Positions 32,030 through 41,100 of a DNA stretch of 64,000 nt are shown piece by piece; position 1 is the stretch's first letter; each line of letters starts with the position of its first letter. The stretch comes from Elephas maximus indicus (lineage: Eukaryota > Chordata > Mammalia > Proboscidea > Elephantidae). The position numbers and the translations under genes were made by a program. Where the stretch lies: positions 54,230,001 to 54,294,000 of the forward strand of contig NC_064834.1 in assembly GCF_024166365.1 (NCBI RefSeq), written 5' to 3'. Below the pieces are notes generated by a model. That model saw only the letters and a program-made list of their open reading frames with translations, did not search any database and was not told the DNA's origin.

Positions 32030-33003
32030 CTGTTTGTTCGTTCAAACACTATCTAGGTGTTGCTGTGAAGGAATTTTTTTTTTTTAATTAATTTTTATTA
32101 AGCTTCAAGTGAACATTTACCATTCCAATCAGTCTGTCACATGTAAGTTTACATACATCTTACTCCCTTCTCCCACTTGCTCTCCCCCTATTGAGTCAGC
32201 CCTTTCAGTCTTTCGTTTCGTGCCAATTTTGCTGTCTTCCCTCTCTCTCTGTCTTCCCATCCCCCCTCCAGTCAAGAGTTGCCAACACACTCTCCAGTGT
32301 CCACCTGATTTAATTAGCTCACTCTTCATCAGCATCTCTCTCCCCGCTGCTGACCAGTCCTTTTCATGCCTGATGAGTTGTCTTCGGGGATGGTTCCTGT
32401 CCTGTGCCATCAGAAGGTCTGGGGAGCATTGCCTCCGGGATTCCTCTAGTCGCAGTCATACCATTAAGTATGGTCTTTTTATGAGAATTTGGGGTCTGTA
32501 TCCCATTGGTCTCCTGCTCCCTCAGGAGTTGTCTGTTGTGCTCCCTAACAGGGCAGACATCGATTGTGGCCGGGCACCAACTAGTTCTTCTGGTCTCAGG
32601 ATAATGTAGGTCTCTGGTTCATGTGACCCTTTCTGTCTCTTGGGTTCTTAGTTGTCGTGTGACCTTGGTATTCTTCCTTTGCCTTTGCTCCAGGTGGGTT
32701 GAGACCAATTGATGTATCTTAGATGGCCGCTTGTTGGCATTTAGGACCCCAGACGCCACATTTCAAAGTGGGATGCAGAATGTTTTCATAATAGAATTGT
32801 TTTGCCCATTGACTTAGAAGTCCCCTCAAACCATGTTCCCCAGACCCCAGCCCCTGCTCCGCTGACCTTTGAAGCTTGCTGTGAAGGAATTTTACAGATG
32901 TAACTAAAGTCTCTAACTGGTTGGCTTTGAGTTAACCAAAAGGGAGTTTATCCTGGGTGGGCCTGACTTAATCAGGTGGAAGCTCTTTAAAAGAGGACCT
33001 ACC
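32030..33003 (+). mobile_element. Old repeat split by the young L1 insertion
   Basis: GGTGTTGCTGTGAAGGAATTTT continues after the L1 as TTTACAGATGTAACTAAAG and CTGGGTGGGCCTGACTTAAT, a style known from old mammalian MER/LTR relics. Family not assigned. Confidence 0.4.
32078..32876 (-). mobile_element. 5'-truncated L1, mostly 3' UTR, with target duplication
   Basis: Begins on the plus strand with a T run and AATTAATTTTTATTAAGCTT, then pyrimidine-rich sequence and the antisense 3' end of an L1. TGCTGTGAAGGAATTTT (32061-32077) is repeated exactly at 32877-32893, marking target-primed insertion. The long open frame inside is in 3' UTR and not a gene. Confidence 0.85.
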
Positions 33004-33004
33004 C

Positions 33005-33060
33005 AGTAACACATGGGGTCGCTGTGAGTCAAAGTTGACTTGACAGTGCTTAACAACAAT
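33005..33060 (+). mobile_element. AfroSINE/RTE tail fragment
   Basis: ATGGGGTCGCTGTGAGTCAA then TTGACTTGACAGTGCTTAAC. Confidence 0.7.
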
Positions 33061-33169
33061 GTATCTATATACTTATATCTGTATCTCTCTGCTTCTCTGG
33101 TTGAACCCTGACTGATACACCATTCCTCCTATCCTCAATCCTGCTTTTTTAAAAGGTTCTCATTCTGGG

Positions 33170-33430
33170 CACCCCCTCTCTGTTCTGGTGCATCTGTGTT
33201 CATTTGAGCCCCTATTTGTTGCCTAGATGATTGGGGTTCCCTTCCAGCTGGTCTCTCTGCATCCCGTGAGGTCCTAACCATCCTATTTATTCTCATGCCT
33301 ACAGTGTTCCTTCTAAACCGCAAATCTGACCTTGCCACTCCCCTTCTTAAAATCCTTTAATGGTTTCCTGAAATTGTCAGGCAAATATTTTAAAGCCTTA
33401 GCTTTTCTAGGCCTGGATTCCAGAGCCCAC
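33170..33430 (+). mobile_element. L2 relic
   Basis: CAAATCTGACCTTGCCACTC then CTTAAAATCCTTTAATGGTT, a recognisable L2 interior stretch in sense direction. Confidence 0.6.
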
Positions 33431-33439
33431 TTATAGGTA

Positions 33440-33665
33440 AGAGCTCTGAAGTGAGTCAGGCTGAATTAAAATCCTGGCTCTGCCACTGGCTAATGCTTGT
33501 GTGACTTGGTAAAGTTACTTACCTTATCTGTACCTCAGATTTTTCATCCATAAAATGGGGTTAAATTAAAGTATCTGCATCGCATGCTTATTGTGAAGAA
33601 TTAAGGAGATGCATGTGCAGCACTAAGCAAAGTGGCATATAGTGAGAACTCAATAGGTGTTAGCT
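33440..33665 (+). mobile_element. MIR
   Basis: CTGGCTCTGCCACTGGCTAA, CATCCATAAAATGGGGTTAA and the 3' part AACTCAATAGGTGTTAGCTG. Confidence 0.8.
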
Positions 33666-33679
33666 GTTCTCATCATTGT

Positions 33680-33830
33680 CATCAGGCCCCCATGTGCACT
33701 GCGTGGTTTCCACACTTGCTCTTCTTTTTGCCTGAAATACCTCTCTTTTATCTAGCAAATTTTTATGATTCCTTATTTCTTGTTCTCACAAAGTATGTTC
33801 AGAATGCCTAATCCATTTTAGATAAAGTCA
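33680..33830 (+). mobile_element. L2 fragment
   Basis: CACACTTGCTCTTCTTTTTG CCTGAAATACC, a diverged L2 segment. Confidence 0.4.
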
Positions 33831-34095
33831 CCATATAATTTGCCCTCCAAATTATGACACTTTTGAGGGTGAAAAGGGGTGCTATTAATAATGACCCCGG
33901 GACAGCAGTGCCAGGTAAGCTGGAAGATGCCCAGTTTTCGATTCCCTCTTCTCTGGCTTCCCGCTGCTTGTGGTGTCTGTGAGCAGCACTGTGTCCATCT
34001 GCTGTTTTCCTGTCTTTCTCTCAGTCTAACTCCTGAGGGCAGGCGCTGTGCCTCACTCATGCCATGGCCTGAGATCTCACTCACACACTCTTACA

Positions 34096-34480
34096 GCTTG
34101 AATCGTGTCCCCCCAAAATACGTGTTGTAAATCCTAAGCCCTATACCTGTGGTTATAATCCCATTTGGGGTTATGTTAAGAGGCCATATCAGTGTGTGCT
34201 TTAAGCCAATTACCTTTGAGATAAAAAGTACAGATTAGGACAGAGGAGCAAGTGGAGATGGGGGATGATAGGAGCCATGCCACATGCAGATCCCTGAGGA
34301 ATGGCAGCTGAAAAGAGACAAGGACCTTCCCTGAGAGCCAACAGAGAGAGAAATCTTTTCCTTAGAGCCAGTACCTTGAATTTGGACTTCTAGCCCCCTG
34401 AACTGTGAGAAAATAAATTTTTGTTTGGTAAAGCTACCCACTTTGATCTTTGTTAGAGCGGCACTAGATAACTAAGACAC
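34096..34480 (+). mobile_element. MaLR-like LTR, second copy
   Basis: TTGAATCGTGTCCCCCCAAA, GAATTTGGACTTCTAGCCCC, AATAAATTTTTG and an AACTAAGACA end parallel the LTR at 28948-29639. No internal genes. Confidence 0.65.
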
Positions 34481-34589
34481 ACACGCACTTGCTGCAGTGC
34501 TGACAGTGATCGTGCCGTGTTCACTTCCACCTTTATCTGCACGTCCTTTGACCCTATGCCTTCTACCTCCTCCAGATAAATCGATTCTA

Positions 34590-34830
34590 GTTTTCAGGGC
34601 CTAGCTCACATTCCCCTTCTTCTGGGAAGCCCCCTTGCTGACTTCGGCCCCCACCCATCTCTGCTTCCTCTCATCTCCTACTGTACTTATTGTCACTGCA
34701 CATATTACATACTGTTTCCCAATCAGGCTCTGAGTTACCCAAGGGCAGGGGCTGTGCTGTTCTTTTTTCCTGTCTCCCCCACAGCGTGACCAAGCACAGG
34801 CTGGCCACCAGCAGGCACTCAGGAAACACA
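34590..34830 (+). mobile_element. L2 relic
   Basis: CTAGCTCACATTCCCCTTCT TCTGGGAAGCC to AAGGGCAGGGGCTGTGCT, sense L2 3' region close to SFXN2 exon 2. Confidence 0.65.
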
Positions 34831-34996
34831 GGTTTGGGCCTGATTTCTCAACCTGGGCCCTCCCCAGAGAGTCAGGTGATGCCTGGTGCCTGGTGAATGT
34901 GGGCAGTCTACCACTGTGGGAGGTACTCAGGGCCTCCAAGGCAGGCGGTGAATTTGGGGACAATCCTCATTCTTCCTCTGTCCCTTAAGTCCACAG

Positions 34997-35174
34997 TTTT
35001 GTGTCTTAGCAAGATGGAGGCTGACCTGTCTGGCTTTAACATCGATGCTCCCCGTTGGGACCAATGCACTTTCCTGGGGCGGGTTAAGCACTTTTTCAGT
35101 ATCACGGACCCCCGAACAGTCCTGGTGCCAGAGCGGGAGCTGGACTGGGCCAAGATGATGGTGGAGAAGAGCAG
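34997..35174 (+). CDS. SFXN2: SFXN2 exon 2, first coding exon (residues 1-54)
   Basis: ATG at 35014 opens [17 protein letters not shown]. The best acceptor is TAAGTCCACAG at 34996 after a pyrimidine-rich stretch; TCTTAG at 35009 is an alternative. The exon ends AGCAG before GTGAGTGG, splitting the Arg54 codon after its second base. 34997-35013 is 5' UTR. Confidence 0.93.
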
Positions 35175-38100
35175 GTGAGTGGTTGGGGTGGGCACTGGAT
35201 TGTTGGGGCCTCCAGGGAGGAAAGACCTCAGGGATGGGGTAGCAATGAGAGCAGGATGACTGGGAGCTGGGTGGCATCAGTAGGGCTGGGTGGAAATCCT
35301 GCCTGTAGGCTGGCTGTCATCTTCCTTGTCCTTGGTGGCAGGATGGGGGCTGTGCCCCCAGGAACCCAAGTAGAGCAGCTGCTATATGCCAAGAAGCTGT
35401 ACGACTCAGCCTTCCACCCCGACACCGGGGAGAAGATGAACATCATTGGGCGGATGTCCTTCCAGGTCCCTGGGGGCATGATCATCACAGGCTTCATGCT
35501 CCAGTTCTACAGGTGGGCCCCGGAGCAGGGCAGTGGCAGGTGCAGATGCCTGGACATGTAGGAAGGGAGCCATATTCTGATAATAATAATAATAGCTTCT
35601 TTGCTGATTGCTTGGAATCCCTGGTGCAAAGAGTTAACATGCTCGGCTGCTCACTGAACGGCTGACAGTTCGAGTGCATCCAGAAGCACCTTAGAGAAAG
35701 GCCTGACAATCACTGAATCAACCACTGAAAACCCTATGAAGCACAGTTCTGCTCTGACACGTATGGGATTGCCATGAGTCGAAACTGACTTGATGGCAAC
35801 TGGTTGGTTTTATTTATCACTTACCAGATACTAAGCACTGTGCTAAATTCTTTGCAGGTTTTAACTCAGTTAACCCTTTCAACAGCCCCTTAAGTAGGTA
35901 TTGTTATCGTCCCCAATATAAATGAAAAAACTGAGGTTCTAGAGAAGTTACTTGTCCAAGTTCACACAGCCAGAAAATACTGGTGCCTGAATTTTAACCC
36001 AGGCAAACCTCTCTAGGACTCTCAATTGATAAGCTATTCAAATTCCCTCTTTTAAAAGTACTTACTCAACAATGAATGTATTTTTATAATGCAACATCAA
36101 AATAAAAATAGGAAGAACCTTTCTTTCAGTTTGGTTGGGGAGAGAATAAACTTTGTTTAGCTGCTGGATGTATACCTCTCCCCTTTTCTCCCCCAGACCG
36201 TTCACCATTTATTCAGTCTGCCCTTATAGAGCCAAGCCTTGTGCCAGGTGTTAGGAATGTAGATTTCATCCCTCCCCTGAAGAAGCTCCCAGTTTTGCTG
36301 AGGTGACAAAGAAGTAAACAGTTACAATAGGGTGTGGTAAGTGGTAGGTTGGGGGAAGAACATGGGCTTGTCAGAGCAGGGAGCATAAAATGGCTAACCC
36401 TCTCTAGGAGGGGCAGAGGAAGGATGGGGAAGGTTCCAAGGAGGAAGTGATTTCTTAGCAGGATTTTGTCAGGTACGGGAGAAGGGGGAGGGTATTCCAC
36501 ACAGCCTGAGTGAAAACCCAGGTGCATAAAACAGCATGGGAACAGTTTGGGGAGCTGTAGATGACATGGCTTGGCTGGTGTACACCAAAGCTTCCCTCCA
36601 TTCTCCTCTTCCTCTCTGCCTGTCTTGGCCTCTCTTACTGGTAGGACGATGCCAGCGGTGGTCTTCTGGCAGTGGGTGAACCAGTCCTTCAATGCCTTAG
36701 TCAACTACACCAACAGGAATGCGGCTTCCCCCACGTCAGTCAGGTAGACCATTTCTAAATGTGTTCATTCATTCACTCATCCATTCGCTCATTTGTTCAT
36801 GTCTTGAGTGTATATTATGTGCCAGGCATGGTTCTAGGTGCTGGGGGTCCACTGTTGAGTCAGAGAGGTGTGGCCTCTGTTCTCATAGAGTCTAAGGTCT
36901 AAAAAGAAAACAAGCACAATGATCCCAGATTGTGCTTGGTGCCATTAAGGAGATAAACAGGGTGACAAGATAGAGAACAGCCAGGAGGGTTAGGAGGGTG
37001 GTCCAGGTAGATAGGCTGGTCATGGAAGTCCTTTTGGTAGAGGTAGCATTTCAGCTAAGTTCTGAAGAGTAAGGATTCTCCAGATAAGGACACAGCAAAG
37101 TGCAAAGGTTTTGATGAGGCTGGGGACTGATCACATGAGGTTTTCAGGCCTGAAGCCTCATTTCCAGAATTTCTCACTGAAGCCCATGGTCTTGCACTCA
37201 GCCATTAGGACTCCCCTCCCTCCGCCAAAAGCATCTTTCTCTTTCCACTAGGCAGATGGCCCTTTCCTACTTCACAGCCACAACCACTGCCGTGGCCACT
37301 GCTGTGGGCATGAACATGTTGACAAAGGTATTGTGTTGTGGCGCTACTGTGGGCAAGAGTGGCCACCAGGGGGCAGCAACGCCCTGAGGAAAACAGCCAT
37401 TTCTGTAGGCTGAATGAATTGGCACGGCCAGGGTCCAGACAAGTAGTGGGAAATACAGCAGGGCTGTCCCAGGTTGGTCCTTCTGAGGCCTTTGAGGGAC
37501 TTTGGGGTTCCCAGATTTGGTGTCTGGGTGTGTGGCAGTACCTGAAAATCCATTGCCCTTGAGTCAGTTCTAACTCATAGTGATCCTATAGGACAGAGTA
37601 GAACTGCCGCATAGGGTCACCAAGGCTGTAATTTTTATGGAAGCAAACTACCACATCTTTCTCCCACATAGCAGCTGGTGGGTTCAGTTAGCAGCTAAGT
37701 GCTTAACCACTGCACAACCAGGGTTCTAATTTTATAGACTTTAAATCCTCGCCATCCTCATCTCCCAATGAGCCTGACAACTCCCATTGCTCTCTTCCCC
37801 CAACAGAGAGCTCCACCTCTCGTGGGCCGCTGGGTGCCCTTTGCCGCTGTGGCAGCAGCTAACTGTGTCAACATCCCTATGATGAGACAGCAGTGAGTAC
37901 AGGAATCGCTTTTTCTCTCTACAAACCACAGGTTACCCAGGAAAGGGCAAGGAATCAAGGCAGTGGGTGGCTTCTTGGGGCTGAGGTAGGGGTGGGAAGG
38001 GCTGTGGGCTGAGCCTCTGAAGGGTCCCTGAGGATTGCTCCTACCCACCTGGGAGTGGGGGGTGACTTAGGTTTAGTCTTTGTGGTGAGTGTTGTGGGAG

Positions 38101-41100
38101 TCCCTTCCTGGGTGGGGAAAATAGGGTGAACCTAGGGGTTTTGTACCAGAGCAAGTCCTTGCAACTTAAAATGTGTTATGTAAGTTGTGAACGCTGCCTA
38201 CGTCCAAAGCCTTGGGGGTGGCTTACAGACTGAAATATAACAGAGCCAGGTGTCTAAAGACAGAACAGAACCAAGAAGCTATGAAAGAAGGCAGAGGGGT
38301 ACCATTAGGTCGATGTTTTCTAGGCACCCAGCCCTGAGATTTTCAGCGGGAAAGGTAAAAGGAGAAACTCTGTTGTGTCTCACACTTTTTGTTTCTTGAT
38401 GAGAGAAAGCATAGGTGTCCCTCTGTTAGGAGGATTTAATGACATACAGAAAGCACTCAAAACAATGCCTGAAACATAACACATTCTACACAAGTGTTAG
38501 CACCATTGTCATTATTGCGGGCAGCAGCAGCAGTATCTGCAGGCCCCATTTTCTTGGGACTACTAGCAAATGGAAATGTATCCCAGTAGCCTTTGTTGAA
38601 AGAGCACTACTACCACGATGGATCGATTGTCATGCATACATACTGCTCCTCCCCTCTTCTCTTCCCCCATCCAGTTGAACTTTCCCAACGATTGAATGAG
38701 TCCCAGCCATCTACCTGGTCCTGGGTTGTGTGCTATCAAGAACTGGCTTGAGAATAATAGCCACAATAGCTACTCTCTGTGGAGTGGTCACTCTGTGTCA
38801 GGTGCAGGGCTAGACTCTTTGGAGGCACTATCTTATAGAAGCTTCATCAAGTCCTGTGAAGTAGGTGCCATGATTATCCCCATTTTTCGGATGAGGAAAA
38901 CTGAAGCTTTAGAGGGGTTAGTTAATTTGCACAAGATCACACACACTGCGGTTCCAGGATTCAGCCTAGGAAGTCCAGGCCCAGGACCTCTTGGCCATTG
39001 CCCTTGGTCACTTCTGAGATACTGTTCAGTGGAGTGCAGAAGGAAGGTCAAAGGACCAGGCTGCGGGAGGTGGCTTCCTAGATCTCTAGTGTCCTGGTCT
39101 TGGTCTCCTGTGTGTCACATGACTGGCAGGCTTTCAGCACCCCTCTCCCACATCCAGCAACTCCTGTCTGTGTTTAGGGAACTCATCCAGGGCATCTGCG
39201 TGAAGGACAGGAATCAAAATGAGTTTGGTCATTCCCGGGTAAGTGGAGGCCTTCCTTGGAGCGGGAGGAGGGACTTCACTCTCGTATACTTCCATCTCCT
39301 TCGTGGTCAGAGCAGGCCTGGGCTCCAAATGGGATGGAGAAGGCTTCTTCCTGACTCCATCCTCATTCCCCTTCGATTTTCCTATGTTTCTCTGTTCAGA
39401 ACAGGCCTCCCATCTCCTTTCTCTATCATTTCTGATCCTGAAGCCATAGAAGTCCAGCTGGGTGGGAGAGGGTTGGGTGAGGTCACTCAGCCCCTGGCAG
39501 GTCCATCCCTTTCCCTTAACCAGCTCAGATTTGGCCATGACCCTCACCTAGTCCTCCAGTGTAGCCCCCTGTACATTGGATAAGACCTTTCCTAACAACT
39601 TACTCTTTTTTGTCGCCAGAGAGCTGCAGCCATAGGCATCACCCAAGTGGTTATTTCTCGGATCACCATGGCAGCCCCTGGCATGAGTAAGACGGGGAAG
39701 CCCTCCCATCCTTGGGGCCCTGGAGAACAGGATAGAGGCCTTAGCCACACTCAGCTTTTTCGTGGGAGGTGGGACCCCAGCTTCTGCAGCCATGCTTCCC
39801 AAACTGGTTTGCTTGAGTGCTGAAAGCCACAGGAGAACCACACTGTAGTTCCTGGAACATCAGTTAATCAGAGATTTAGGGGAGAAAGTTATATCCATTA
39901 ACAAATATTTATCAAGCACTTGCTATGTGCTAAACACAGTGCTCGGTGCTAGGGAAACAGTGGTAGAGAAAAAAAATTCCCTGGTGGAGCTTCCTGGAGT
40001 TATGTTACGAGGAGAATACAAAACATGTTCGCTGGAGCCTTCAGAGATATTTCCAGTCTTGAGAAGGATGCTTTGGGCCTAGAGGTGCATGACCTACTGT
40101 GGTTACAGGAGTGCAGACTGAGAAGTTTGGGAAGCATCGACCTGTTGGGCCTTGGAGAGTGGGGCTGGGGTGGCCATACCCATGCAGTGTTCTTCCAAAT
40201 GGAAAGCGTTCCTGGAAGGAGTGGTCACTCAGCCCCTGGTCTGACTTCAAAAGGACTCTAGGGGGAGGCTTACTGCCCTCCCCCCAGCTTCTCCTCTGGT
40301 CTCTTCCAGTCTTGCTGCCAGTCCTCATGGAACAACTAGAGAAGCTGCAGTTCATGAAGGTGAGTGGTGTTTTCTTTTGTCATCTTTCCTGCCCAGAGTC
40401 CCCCAGCCACACCTGTGCCTGGGGGCTCCTGACCTCTAGCTGGCACCCTTTCATCTCACTCAAGTGGAATCCATACCCGTTCCCCTGACCGTCTGCTTTA
40501 GACATCATGGTGGGTTTCCTCACCTTGTCTGCAGACAGCAAGGCAAGCAGGAGGAGTCCCCTTCTCCTCACCTTCCACAGGACCAGGAGTTCCATGCCTG
40601 TGGGCTCCTCTTGCTGGCTGGCTGATTGGTGGCAGGGGAGGTGTGGGGTTCACATTAAGGTATATACGTCCCATATGGGTCTCTCTTCTGTTTGTTTTTG
40701 TGCAGAAAGTCAAGGTCCTACATGCCCCGTTGCAGGTCATGCTGTGTGGGTGCTTGTGAGTATCCTGCTTGATGGTTTGGGCTCTGAGGTGGCTGGGGAA
40801 CCCGAGATCTGTTTACTTCTGGAGCCCATGTTGGAGAACACATGCTGCTTTCCCTGACTTTAAAGGTGGCTGAGCTTAGGATAGCAGGTCCATCTGGCGG
40901 GCTCTTGCCTCATCTTTTTTGAGGGCATGAGTCTGGGCAAGACTCTATACACATGTCAGTATGGAAAGTGGGGTGTTTGGGTGCCCCCCATCCTAGGGCC
41001 TCGCATCTGACCTTTAGTCTGGAGCAGTTTTAGAGCAGAGACGAGAACGACGAGGCACAGCTTTGGTGGGGCTGTCAGGTGTCCCAGCCTCGAGGGAGGG

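Larger units (their letters stand above)
25751..34996. other. SFXN2 intron 1
   Basis: About 9.5 kb, rich in listed repeats. Unassigned stretches: 26660-27320, 27660-28200, 28420-28880, 30190-30555, 30760-31370. The 31150-31370 block may be an old LINE relic. Confidence 0.4.

Noticed and set aside
32109-32609. 166-codon open frame
   Set aside because: Lies wholly within an antisense L1 3' UTR bounded by a target duplication.
36213-36704. 163-codon minus-strand open frame
   Set aside because: Antisense to SFXN2 exon 4 and an L2 relic.
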